NCBI GenBank assembly: GCA_030374805.1
Contig: JARGSG010000183.1
Location: 558,001 to 622,000 of the forward strand
From: Gracilaria gracilis
Lineage: Eukaryota; Rhodophyta; Florideophyceae; Gracilariales; Gracilariaceae
Reading direction: 5' to 3'
Length of the DNA: 64,000 nucleotides
The notes under the pieces are model-generated. The model was given only the letters and a program-made list of their open reading frames with translations, ran no database searches and was not told the DNA's origin. Of this stretch, positions 21,189 to 32,051 are shown piece by piece. The translations under genes and the position numbers were made by a program. Positions within the stretch are counted from its first letter, which is position 1. Every line of letters begins with the position of its first letter.

Positions 21189-23942
21189 TTACTTCTTTTC
21201 TAGAACTTTCTGCAGCAAACTTTTGAGGTTTTGTATCCTTGAGTTAAGCAGTTCAATTTGGTTCTGCTTCCCTTTAGTCGTCTTGGCCTTTTTCGAAGTG
21301 GTTGGGTTCTTCTTCGCCCTCTTCGGTTGTGATGCCGGTACAGTTTTGTCTTCAATAACAATAACCTCTGCTGCATTTCGTTTCCTGCCTTTAGATTGAG
21401 CGCGCTTCCATTGAGGTTTAGAGAGCTTTGGATAACCGTAAATTGGGCCATCTATAAAAAGATTTTGTGCATCCGACTGATCCAGCTCTCTCAGGAGTTG
21501 TAAAGCATCAAGAATCTGAAGGCCTCTTCCATGTGCCATTGCAAATTTTGGGAGCGATTTTATCCGATTGTGATATGCTTCGTTCGGATTTGTATCGAAA
21601 AATAGGGCGCGGTGCCTCTCTGCAATTGGAATTGAGCAAGAATGGTTCTGAAACCAGAGCAAGTATGCACATGTATTCTTCGCAAGCCATTCGGCAAATG
21701 CTTCCCATTTGGATCCCATTCCTCTCATGAAGCTCAACGCTTGCTCACATTCTTCCCGAGAATAGACATTTCGAGTACCAATTGCCCACTCAAAAAGCTT
21801 TCGTTCGTTTGTGATTTCGCATTTTTCCAAAATACATCTCTTGGCGTGAGCATCGCACCCGACTGCAACAGCTTTGATATAATCAATAACAGCACCTGAC
21901 TTAAAAGTTTCGTCCAGAGCCGTAGCCAAACTAAAAGCATATGTTGTTTCGAAGTCTGTAGCCATTGTCAACCTGTCTTGGCCAGAAGCCTTCAATGGAT
22001 CACCCAAACCTCGCCGCCTCATCTGGGACACGAACTGGCGAAACAAAAGCAAACGAGACCCAGTAGTCTTTCTGGTGCAGAGCTGGTGCATGACTGCATA
22101 TATGCAGCCTGTCATTTCGTCCTTCGCAATTATTGATACCAGTTCGAATTGCAACTCCTGTCCATCTTCGTCGTGAGCATTTACGATACCGAAAGTTCCA
22201 TCACATCCAAACCGAGGATATTGGGCGGCTTTGTCTAGGAGAATTTTCTCTCCGAAAATTATGGACAAGCCTTTCTGGTCCCGAGTCAAACGGAAATCGT
22301 CGTTCGATCTTTGATCCTCAACTGATAATATATAAGAGCAGTTTCCAAAGGTGTTATTCTGCCCAGGACATATACTGCTGAGCAAAGCAGCTAGAGAGCT
22401 TCCCTTGGGATGGATAGTTTTGTGGGCATTTCCCCGCAGTCTCTTCACTGTGGGAGGCGAAGGTGCGCAGCCAAACCGCTCTTTAACCTTCTGCAGTATC
22501 ATGCTGCCACTCAGTAGGTCGTTACGGTTGCAAAGTTCTACCACAAAGTTCTTCACCAAGGACGGTGGAGGCTTCATAACTGGCCATGCGTGAGAATGAA
22601 CCCCAACCCCTACTATAACTGGCCAAGATAAGAATTTGTCATCTTCACGTTGCTTCATGAAGAGGTAATGATATTCTGCTTCACATTTGACGTGCACCAG
22701 ACGTGGGGATTCCTGAAGATGTACAAAACGTGTACAGAACCTCGCACGTGTGCTCAACAGGTATGGTGGGCAGTCTCCAGTAGTTCTTGGGCTTTCTGGG
22801 AAAACGCCCATCTTCGCCATTGCGATCATTTCATTAACCATATCTTGATTGGCGCCCTGCAAATGAGAAGGAATCTTAACAAGAGAACATTTCTTGGGAT
22901 CCCTTACACCTTCCTTTCCAAACTGACAACACCCTATGAAGTCGGGAAGCTTAGAACTCGCAACAGATCCGCTCTTCTCCAGGTTATATCTCATCTTTTC
23001 AACCTTGAACACCCAGTTTGGGCTTCGACGTTGAGGTTCGGCCGCGTGTTGGAGCATTTCTAATTGATTCAAACTAGACACAAATGATTCGTGCTTGCAG
23101 ATCTGAGGGAAGGCGTTCTGCGCGAAGAAAAAGACTTGACGAGCAAGGCTTTTCTCATAATCGACTGCTTCACTTCGTTTTCTTACCAATACTTCTGTTT
23201 CATTACTCCATCTAACACAACTTTCTGCTTCATACAAATGGCGTGGACAATTATTTGGCTCAGCCTGAGAATCTCTATAGATGTTTGGTTCTGTTGTATG
23301 GCATAACCCAGAAAATGTGTGAGAACGTTTTCCTAGGTTATCATTTATCCGAGACGCTGGAACTAAATTTGACGTTTTGTAAGATTCTGAACTGCTCGTC
23401 AAATGTGCATCATTTGCACCTCCTGTACAACTTTCCAGTGAATGAATTTCGCCAGACTGAGTTCCAAAATTTCCTACCGCGGCAATGGAACGGGGGTCCA
23501 GCTTCCTTAAGCTTTCATTTCCGCTCCAGATACCATCATGTCCTCTCTTACATACATTAAGGCTAGTGCTACAACACTTAATTCCTGAACAACTGAATGT
23601 TCGCCTCATTACTGGAATCTTGTTTCCAAAAATATATAAAGTTGAATCCTTTGAAACCTTCCAATGCATTGGGTACAGAGAAAATTCAATGAATGTATCA
23701 GCTTGCAAACCATACCCTTCCAAATTCACAAAAGAAGCGAACCCGTCAGGTGAAACTGGCAGATACGGTGGCGGCTTTTCGAAAACACGGCAATGTCGAG
23801 CAGAAATATTCCGAGTTATCTGATACAAATCGTTCTTCTTCTGGGACAGTATTACACCACGGGGGTAACTTTCAAGTTGCTGAGAAGCAGACGTGAGGTT
23901 GGCGGAACTGTCATCACTGCACAACACATTCACCACCTCCAT
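21189..23942 (-). CDS. Mutator-like (MULE) transposase with FHA-like N-terminal region
   Basis: An intact 917-codon ORF from ATG 23942. Residues about 30-115 look like an FHA domain (NDLYQITRNISARHC, then TLYIFGNKIPV), a phosphothreonine-binding fold. Residues about 400-455 form a WRKY-GCM/FLYWCH-like zinc segment (Cys at 403 and 420, ending GVGVHSHAWP). The MULE DDE core has D581 (FGCDGTFGIV), D663 (MATDFETTYAF) and E788 (DTNPNEAYHNRIKS), with the expected cysteine/histidine-rich stretch GCDAHAKRCILEKC between. The C-terminus is basic with a short coiled coil (NSRIQNLKSLLQKVLEKK). All three acidic residues and an uninterrupted frame suggest a recently active element. The transposase family assignment is firm; the FHA call is weaker. 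No intron evident. Confidence 0.75.
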   Translation of the reverse strand: MEVVNVLCSDDSSANLTSASQQLESYPRGVILSQKKNDLYQITRNISARHCRVFEKPPPYLPVSPDGFASFVNLEGYGLQADTFIEFSLYPMHWKVSKDSTLYIFGNKIPVMRRTFSCSGIKCCSTSLNVCKRGHDGIWSGNESLRKLDPRSIAAVGNFGTQSGEIHSLESCTGGANDAHLTSSSESYKTSNLVPASRINDNLGKRSHTFSGLCHTTEPNIYRDSQAEPNNCPRHLYEAESCVRWSNETEVLVRKRSEAVDYEKSLARQVFFFAQNAFPQICKHESFVSSLNQLEMLQHAAEPQRRSPNWVFKVEKMRYNLEKSGSVASSKLPDFIGCCQFGKEGVRDPKKCSLVKIPSHLQGANQDMVNEMIAMAKMGVFPESPRTTGDCPPYLLSTRARFCTRFVHLQESPRLVHVKCEAEYHYLFMKQREDDKFLSWPVIVGVGVHSHAWPVMKPPPSLVKNFVVELCNRNDLLSGSMILQKVKERFGCAPSPPTVKRLRGNAHKTIHPKGSSLAALLSSICPGQNNTFGNCSYILSVEDQRSNDDFRLTRDQKGLSIIFGEKILLDKAAQYPRFGCDGTFGIVNAHDEDGQELQFELVSIIAKDEMTGCIYAVMHQLCTRKTTGSRLLLFRQFVSQMRRRGLGDPLKASGQDRLTMATDFETTYAFSLATALDETFKSGAVIDYIKAVAVGCDAHAKRCILEKCEITNERKLFEWAIGTRNVYSREECEQALSFMRGMGSKWEAFAEWLAKNTCAYLLWFQNHSCSIPIAERHRALFFDTNPNEAYHNRIKSLPKFAMAHGRGLQILDALQLLRELDQSDAQNLFIDGPIYGYPKLSKPQWKRAQSKGRKRNAAEVIVIEDKTVPASQPKRAKKNPTTSKKAKTTKGKQNQIELLNSRIQNLKSLLQKVLEKK

Positions 23943-25404
23943 TTCTTGCTTAGCTTTTCTAGACGGTTCTCACGAAGATCTTGCTCTCGAAAAAAAGGAA
24001 CAGATCTGCGTCTCGTGTTATAATCAACGGGAACGAAGGCTCCAATTGATCCGCATTTCTGTACAACCCTTACAAACGGCCCAAATTAACGTTACAATTT
24101 TTTTTGATTGACAACCTACACGGTTGTAAACTGCCCGTTACGGAAACGACGCAAACCATTGGGATTTTCCGTAAAAGTTGGCATGAAATGATTTTGAACT
24201 CGCCGTTACTTTAACTTCAAAAGGTATCAATCACAAACTGGGATCAAGTTAAATAATTTCCCCCTAATCTCGAATTGAATGGCAGATCAAAAAATTAGGT
24301 TTGATACCATGAATCGGCGCATGGTTATGGGTTGGAAACCATATAATGACCAAACCAGTTTATGAACCGTTTTAATGAATAATTACGCTAAGATTACTCC
24401 CGGCGTCTCGTATCTCAATATCGTATGCGCTTCAACTTTTTGGTCAAGCATAATGTATTGGGGGGTTTTACCATTCTTATACATATTTTTAAATAACGAC
24501 TGTGAAAAGTGTAAATAAATATTTCATATACCTCAACGAACAAAAATACATTTTCGGATAGGAATCATATCGAAAAGTTCGTAAAAGCTGCACATATTAT
24601 ATATGGAGCAGTAGAAGATAAAATTGATTCTTTCAAGGCCAAGAACTGTTCTTTAGTACGAATGTGTATGTTGGTGTTACGAAAGGGGGTTTTTGTTTTT
24701 CTCAAGACTAAGATATCGGCATTTTGTAACTTGAAACGAACATGTATTATAGACTTAGAATTATTTTAAGTTCTTGATGGCACATATTTTAATCACTAAT
24801 AGTGTAATGTGTAATAGTGCTTTCAATTACTAAGAACAAAATTATTATGAGGTGTCAAATAGAGAATCTACTTTTTAGATGGCTGGAAAGTGTAAATGAG
24901 GAAGAAATTTGTAAAGGGTATAAGATTGTTGTTTGGGTGTGTTAGAAATATTAAAACGTATTTGGGACTGGCATATGACAACAGTTTTTTAGTTTTATTT
25001 TCAAAAGGTGTAACAATGTATGTTTTGATATCAAACTAGCTTTCGTAATATGACAGACTGTAAAATGTCATAATTGTTCGTGAAAATAGAAATATAGAAT
25101 TTGGACAATATTTTCTGGTGAAAAGTAAGAGCTAAACATGTTGACTCATACATCTTTGTTTCAGGTAGTAATTGTGTTGGTTGTTTTTATGTTGTTGGCA
25201 GCCTAATTTTGCTACATGTACTGTAATGATGTAAGAATGTAATTTTAACTACAACACTGATTCTGAAAATGAAATTGGCCTTCTTGAAAATTTTTAATTT
25301 TCACATTTACAGTGCTTGGGTAGTACTGACCTTCTTGGTCCTTCTAGCTAGGGCTATATTGGGTAGATGATATTTGGATATAGGGTCTGTGGGTGATATC
25401 CTAT
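23943..25404. other. AT-rich non-coding stretch upstream of the Mutator-like gene
   Basis: Contains no ORF with coding character. It presumably includes the MULE promoter and left element end, then ordinary intergenic DNA up to the CCTAT target site at 25400. I could not match a terminal inverted repeat to the other side. Confidence 0.45.
25400..25404. repeat. Target site duplication, left copy (CCTAT)
   Basis: CCTAT directly before the left LTR; the identical five bases follow the right LTR at 33492-33496. Five bases is the usual length for copia integrases. Confidence 0.9.
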
Positions 25405-25700
25405 TGTGCTAGATTGGCCTTGCTTGCGCGTGGCCGCTGCACGCTCTCTCACGTAAGCATGGTTGCTGGCGCTGCTCGCAACACAGCTCGCGCATACGGA
25501 GATCGCGGCGCCACACGGACCGCGCATACGCTGAACTAAAACGGTGCCCGTCTGCCCCCTCCATGGACGGGAGGGAAGAAGGCAGACGGGAGGGATCACC
25601 ATCTTGTCCCTGTTCTTCTTGCTGAGCCATACGGACTACTGCAATTCTCTGCGCTGCGACGCTCGCGCTCTACACGCATCTTCTTGACCAGTTTATCCCA
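25405..25700 (+). repeat. Left LTR
   Basis: Starts TGTGCTAGATTGG and ends GTTTATCCCA; 296 bp, matching 33196-33491 base for base except about 8 substitutions. Carries the promoter for the element's RNA; no clear TATA box is visible. Confidence 0.95.
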
Positions 25701-25714
25701 GTTATGGGCCCAGG
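25701..25714 (+). other. Primer binding site for an internal fragment of initiator tRNA-Met
   Basis: GTTATGGGCCCAGG immediately follows the LTR. It is complementary to the anticodon stem-loop region of eukaryotic initiator tRNA-Met (...CUGGGCCCAUAAC...), the half-tRNA primer known from Drosophila copia and yeast Ty5. The ATG inside it (25704) opens the gag frame, although the ATG at 25731 is the likelier start. Confidence 0.85.
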
Positions 25715-25730
25715 ATTGCAGGCTCCTACA

Positions 25731-27029
25731 ATGTCAAACTCTCATGATGTACCCCAATTTGATGCTACCAAAGACGCTCTCCAATGGCGCCGAGATGTAT
25801 CCGAATGGGTAGACATGATTCGCATTGCCGCGGAGAAAGGTCCGGATAAAAAGTATAAAACAATGTATGCCATTCTTGGACGTCTTCTTGTCGAACATGG
25901 ACTTCCTCCCGCTCAGAAGAGTATTGTCGAGGAAGCACAAGCTAACGAACGTATAGACTTTCGTCTTGACGACCAAATTAAGGCCGTGCAAGAAATCGTG
26001 GACCTTGTAGCGGTTGATCCGCCAATCGCAATGGTGAACCGTCTAATCTCGTCATTCAACAAAGTTTCCAGCTGCCGTCGTAAGAAGGGCGAAGACTTGG
26101 TTGCTTTTGTTGACCGATTTCGGGGATTAGCTTCACAGCACCTCATGCATGCTGGATTTGAATCTTCGACACACATTGGTGAGGTTTTGGCAATTACCTT
26201 CATTAATAATGCCAACCTACCTGGAAACACGCTACATAACGCCGTGCTTCAACTCCTTTCTCAGGCGCAGTCTAGAGCTGCTCAAGGCGAAGTGGCGATT
26301 GATGGATCGATGGTACCGTTTTCGGTAGTCGAGAAGGTCATTAATGTTTCCGATTCCCTCGTCCGGACTTTGGATGACAGAGAAATCCCGGAGACTTATG
26401 AGCCTCTGAAGAATCTCTTTCAGGATTATCGTAGAGAAATCAAGCAGATTTCTGATATTCTGGCTCTGCAGGTTCCCCGTCTCCCCTATCGTAAGGGACA
26501 CAGCAACCTGAGAACATCAAGGCAATTGCAAAGCCCGCTACTCCGCGTGTGGTGCTCCATGTAGATTATGCAGTTTCCGTGCTTTACTCCCTTTCTTCTG
26601 CCACGAAGCAGACCTCTGGTGAAGTTTCTCGCACAGATGTTGAATCGATAGTGCAGCAAAGGATCCACAAGGCCTTGCTATCGTATGGCGTACAGCCTAG
26701 AAAGGAGAAACCTGCCTCGGAGCATAAGCCTTCCAACTCTAATACTAAAAGAGGAAAGAAGAGGAAACACTCATCTTCGAATTCATCGAACCGGAGGGAT
26801 GACCAAGGAGCAGGATCTTCCGCCAAGTCTTCTCAAAGACGTATTGGATTCTGCTTTGACTGTGGATAGAAGACTCACTACCGTGGCTCCAAGGATTGTG
26901 TCTACGACGGTGGAGAAACCTATCTAGAGAAGATGGTTCGTCTTGAGAAGGAAAGTTCGCAGAAGAGTAAGTCAAACGACTCGTTTTTTCACAGAGGCTC
27001 CACACCCGCGAGAGACAATCAAGCCTAAT
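25731..27029 (+). pseudogene. gag region of the retrotransposon, broken
   Basis: Frame 1 runs from ATG 25731 (MSNSHDVPQFDATKDALQWR) to 26564 and has typical copia gag character (SSFNKVSSCRRKKGEDLVAF, DRFRGLASQHLMHAGFE). Around 26490-26510 coding sense moves to another frame (ENIKAIAKPATPRVV...). That frame runs into a zinc knuckle reading CFDCG-stop-KTHYRGSKDC, with TAG at 26867-26869 exactly inside the knuckle, then continues to a stop near 27027. Intact copies would need either these changes reversed or recoding; substitution decay is simpler. The knuckle's His-to-Cys spacing is two residues longer than the standard C-x2-C-x4-H-x4-C. Confidence 0.8.
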
Positions 27030-30000
27030 CGCCAGGCGTGGAGCCTTTAAACCAAGAGGCGAATGCGAAGACCCGAATCCAGTTCTGGACATTGAATGCC
27101 CGCGCAGTGTGGGTGGAGTTCAATCGGCAGTTCGCATCGCCTCGGCCCTCTGTATCCCTTTCGAGCTTCGCCCCCTTGACTGTGAACCATTTTACCATGG
27201 CTATGGGACAAATTGTGACGACGCTCGACTGGTATTTGCCATTTGGGACCTTACCATAACGGACACTAGTGGGGAGAGAGGGTCCTTGACATTCTACGTT
27301 GTTGATGGTGACGGCCTTCTGCTCCTCGGTAACCAACTTCTTCATCAGGGAAACTTAATGGGGAAGGATAACCTGCTAGTCCTTCCAAGAGGAGCTGCCT
27401 CTCCTTCCGAGCTCAAACTTCAAACTTATGGTTCCAGGCTTCCCGGAGATCCGGAGGACACGATCCGTACGAGACTCTTGGTCGTACCAAATACGGTCGA
27501 ATCGGTTATGTCCTACTTTGGGTCGTACCGTAGCCTACGAAGTAGAGCTTCCACTGAGTCACTTAAGAAGCACTACGCTGATCATGAGGTGTGCCGTCGT
27601 TTTGCGACCAAACTTCATGGATTCACACACATGCCTCTTGAAGATATGAAAGAGATATGCCGACGTGCGAGTGTACTGACCCCCGTTCTATTGCAGGCAC
27701 TGAAAGCCGCCTTGAAGAAGTGCACTACGTGCGCTTCTACTGGTCGCCTTGCCTCTTCAAGGAAAGTTTCCTTCCGCAGGCTGCTTGTTCCTTTTAACAA
27801 CCATGTTCAGGTTGACTTCTTTTTCGTCGCTGAAATGGAGAACATCCCCATTCTACACATGGTTGACCTTTCCACGGCGTACTCTGTTGCTGTCATGTTG
27901 GAATCGAGAGAATTGAGTGCGGTTAAACAGGCCTTCGAACAGAATTGGGTCAACATTCACGGCCCCCCTGCGTCCTTATCCGGTGATCAGGAGTTTGACA
28001 AAGGCACGTTCAAAGAGTTCCTTACCGCACACACCATCTCGTTCGAACCTCGACCAGCCCGTAGACACAACAAAATTGGAGTCGTGGAATCAAAGAATGC
28101 CGTGGTAAGGCTAATAGCCACTCGAATGCTCCAAGATGCCAACTATTTCGCATCAACACGAAAGACTGTGTTCACGTATATGGAGATCCTCTCCAGGGCG
28201 ACATTTCTGAGCAACGTGATGTACGGAGGTCGGAAGATGAGTAGCTTCGAATTTGTTCGTGGCTATACACCAAGCTTGATGGGACTTCCACAGTCCCCTA
28301 TTACTGAAGAGCTTGTCAAGGCCTATCATGAGCAGGCTGCTCGTAGGGCTATATACACCCTTGAGAAAACTAGGAGTCCTCAAGTTCTTCCCCTTTCTCA
28401 GTTTCCTCGACATACTCCAATATACTGTTTCAAGAGAGGTCCGAAGTTTGGCACTTGGAAGGTGGGATATGTGCGCGAAGCACAGGAACACTTCCTCCTG
28501 CTCTCGTCGAACGAACTCCACAATGGACCGAGCATTCGTGCTGCATACGAGGACGTACGACCTGTTCCCAAGTCGGCTCTTCTCTTGGAACTTGATCAAA
28601 TGGACTCGATCTCACCCCTTTCTCATGGCATATTCGCAGGTGATGAAAGCGAACCAGCTTCAAACCCTGAAGGATCGACTGCCACTCAAGGAGCAGAGGC
28701 TCCACGCAAGAGCCACGTACAATTTCTCCTGAACAATGAAGCCACACTTTGGTCCACTCATCCTTACGTATGCTGTCTTCTCTCAGGTCGAAAACCAATT
28801 ATGGTGAACCAGCCTTCCAGGGATATTGGGTCTTCGTACAATCCTCCGCGTCCTGACAAAGATGTTGGGAATACCTCGGTCAAGCCAGTGCCTGAGCCCG
28901 TTTTTCTTCAATCTTCTGAGCAGGAGATACTTCGACAAGCTCATGGTATTCTTGGAAAGGACCAAGTGTCGGAGTTCCGCACCCAATTTCTCCCACGGTG
29001 GGTTGTGGACAAGGCCATAGAGAAAGAGAAGTCTGTATACCAAAGTCGCTATAAAGAAGTCGACCGCTCTACACTTCCGAAATACGCGAACATTGTCACA
29101 TCTCATCACTTCTTTCACATAAAAGACGATGGTGTGCATGGTGCCCTTCGATTGAAGTGCCGTTTAGTCCCGCATGGGAACAGGGATAGGGAGAAAGACG
29201 GCATCCGCAAGGACTCCAGTTCAGCCCAGTTCCCAGTCATCCGTGTGGTCTGTTCAATCGCGTCGTCGCTAGGCCTCCCGCTTGCTACCCTGGATATCAA
29301 AGGTGCATACCTCCAGAGTGGTGAGCTTACTAGAGACATTTTCATGATCCCGCCACGAGGATGGGCGAAACCTGGACATGTCTGGAAAATGCTGGCTCCA
29401 ACTTATGGCCTTGTGGAATCCGGACGCCTTTGGCAACTGGCCATAGAGAAATGGATGTTCGAGAATAACATTGAGCCCGTTCTTGGCCTACCTCAACTTT
29501 TCGTAATTCGACGAGAGAATGGTTCGATTCGAGGTGCCCTGGCCAAAGTTGTGGATGATATGCTTCTCACCGGCTCCAGGTTGGACCTGCAGAGCTTCCA
29601 TCATGAAATAGCTCAGCGGTTCACGGTCGGGAAGTTCGACACCTTCTCGGAATTGATTTTTAACAGACTACGCATTGCCCGAAACGAAGAAGGCTCCATT
29701 ACTCTTAACATGCAAGAGTACATGGATGGTATTGAGAAGCTGACAATTTCTCGCCAGCGTCGAAAGTCCTTTGACTCGCCGTGTTCCGAGGCTGAACGGA
29801 CCGCCTTTCTCGGTCTCACGGGTTCTCTCAACTTCCTTGGACATGGGGTACTCCCACAAGCTTCCTTCGCCGCTAGCTATCTACAGCAACGAACCTCGAG
29901 ACTCCTGGTCTCCGACCTAATCATGGCGAATCAGGTGTTGGGTGAATTGCAGACCCTTACGCCGCAGCTCCACTACCCATGTTTGACCGCAAACTACTCG

Positions 30001-30537
30001 AATCCACGTTACCTTGCTTTCTCTGATGCTAGCCAAGGCAAAGGTTCGTACGGTCAAACCGGTTATGTATCTGGGCTGTTCGTGCCTGTGGGGGGAGGGG
30101 ACTCGGTATTCCATGTATTAGATTGTACAAGCTCGAAGCAAGCCCGCGTTTCTTTCAGTTCGATCGGGGCTGAAATTCTGGCTGCCGCTCTCTCTGCCGA
30201 CCGGGGCTCTTTGATGTCATCTTGCATTCAGCAATTATACGGATCGCGGGTCGAACTTCCGTTCGTGTTGACGGTAGATTCAGATGGCTTATATTCAACC
30301 ATCACGACCTTGCATGAAGGAAAGGACTACCGCCTCCGCCCTACCGTTGCCCGTCTCAGGGACTCGTTTGAAACAGGAGAAATATCCGTCCTCCAATGGG
30401 TACAAGGAGTGAAGAACTTGGCCGATGCGTTAACAAAGAGGAACATAGTAATGTTCCGTCACTTGAATGAAGTCATGATGGCGGGAAGTTTCAATGATGA
30501 GACTCTTCATAATGCAAAACGCATGTCTTATAACTAG
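26947..30537 (+). CDS. pol polyprotein of the retrotransposon (protease, integrase, RT, RNase H)
   Basis: Open from 26947; the first ATG is 27109, which gives 1,142 residues. The frame is offset by -1 from the end of gag. A protease-like stretch reads PVLDIECPRSVGGVQSAVRI just before that ATG, with D-I-E-C where D-T/S-G-C is expected. Integrase has a His/Cys module ending KKCTTCASTGR, then acidic residues in VQVDFFFVAEM, LSGDQEFDKG and GVVESKNAVV. RT shows LDIKGAYLQSG and, at the catalytic site, KVVDDMLLTGS (V-V-D-D for Y-V-D-D). RNase H shows LAFSDASQGKGS and ends KNLADALTKRN. Integrase before RT makes it copia. Apart from protease and the Y-to-V change it is intact. Its TAG stop (30535-30537) interlocks with the stop of the antisense gene. 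Confidence 0.9.
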
Positions 30538-32051
30538 GAAGCCGATGATTTCCTATGCAATACCATTTTGCGAAGTTCCACCACCCGCACATCTTCATTT
30601 TCCCCACCGAGACAACTTTGTAGGGCGTCGTAAGACAGCTCCATTGGACATGGCTCAACGGGGTCTAAGATTTGATCTCGGTTTGCGTCGATGCACACCA
30701 CATGGTCAAGGTTCCTTGCACGTAGTCTCAGTACATAAACACCATCTCTTTGCTCCGTAATCCATCGAAAAGGGTCGCCCTTATATGTTGCAGGCTTCAC
30801 TTTGTGCAATTTCAACAAACCAGCCTTTGTTTGAAGCCAGGTACCTGTATCTTTCATATTCGATAACGCAGGGAGCTCTGGAGAAAGAATACTGTGCTTG
30901 GTAAATCGCTCGCCTATTACTCGCGCAGCTGCATTGATCACAGAAGCGTGCAAGCATAATTGGTCAGTGCACGATACGAGCATGTGCTCCGACAATTTAC
31001 GGTACTGATCGGTACCCGCATAGTGTGGACGGCTCCCTGGTGAGGACACTCGAACAGGCTTACGTGGGTTTTCTGTGCAGTAGAGATCTAGAGCCTCAAT
31101 GGCTGGTGTATTATCCCATGGCACGAGGGATATCCAATTTCCAGCTCGATGCACCTCACACCGTAATGGACCGTTCCAAATACCCTGCCGTATCAGGGAC
31201 GCTGCCAAACCTGGACCGGATATGCTGTTCAGAGCCACTTTATGCCAGCCCCAATGGGGCTCATCACGATTCCTGGCATAGTATGCGGGTCCGCTGTATA
31301 CGCGTACACCAGAATGATCAGGCAAATGCAGTCCTTTTCTACGAAGAGTATTTCATCGATCGACCATACATCGTTATCATCGTCACCACGCTGATCATAC
31401 AGACCAAACCGTGAGGTTTTTTCGTGGTTTAGCTCTACTCCTGGTCGAGAACGACACCATTCAAATATGACAGGGCCAAGCAAATTAATGCAGTCTTCTG
31501 CTCCGTACTGGCGAATCCTCGCTGACACATGTTCTACTTGGTAGATCTGGGTTAGGTTGTTTGGGACTAGCATGATCGCACTGATGTTTTCAAACTCCCA
31601 CCTGACACCGTGTTCATTTGACATGTCATCTGGATCTGAAGATGCATTACTCCCAAGAAGATTGTCGTTCTCCGGAAGTAAGAAGTAACGATTTTTTCTC
31701 TCCCTTCTGGGGTATCTTCCATGCGCTGTGTTGTTGGACTGGTTGATTTTGGCGCTTTCTGCCGATGCGAGATCACTTCTGGTGTCTCTTTGGATCGGTT
31801 GTCCACGCTGTTTCGCCTCTTGCAAAACAGAAAGTTTCCTTTTTTCCCCCCAGTTTCGTCTGACTCGCTTCACTCGCGCTCGAATTACACGTCGCCGGTC
31901 ACTGTTGACCTCCACTTCTCGACGCTTGGTCTCCAGCGGCATCGCGCACCAGGGTGCCCGATCACCACCCCCTGGCGACTTGGTCGCGCTAGGCACCACT
32001 TCTGGTAATCGAGGGCTTTCGTCCCTTGTTGCGCGCGTGTTTGTTGACATG
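30534..32051 (-). pseudogene. Antisense gene inside the retrotransposon, cysteine-protease-like C-terminal half, one frameshift
   Basis: The ATG at 32051 starts MSTNTRATRDESPRLPEV. About 240 codons run to near 31325 (basic region RRERKNRY, acidic DDMSNEHG, then DDDNDVWSIDEILFVEKDC). Coding sense then continues in a second 263-codon frame from 31325 (PDHSGVRVYSGPAYYARNRD...) to TAG 30534-30536, so a single indel splits a gene of about 505 codons. The second half has a C-H-D order suggestive of a papain-like or C39-like cysteine protease: TDQLCLHASVINAAARVIG, then NLDHVVCID, then QILDPVEPCPMEL. Host capture or an accessory element gene are both possible. Function is a motif-level guess; the reading frame and its antisense position are plain. 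Confidence 0.5.

Noticed and set aside
25704..25730. ATG at 25704 as the gag start
   Set aside because: It lies in the primer binding site; the in-frame ATG at 25731 is more plausible, though the first cannot be excluded.
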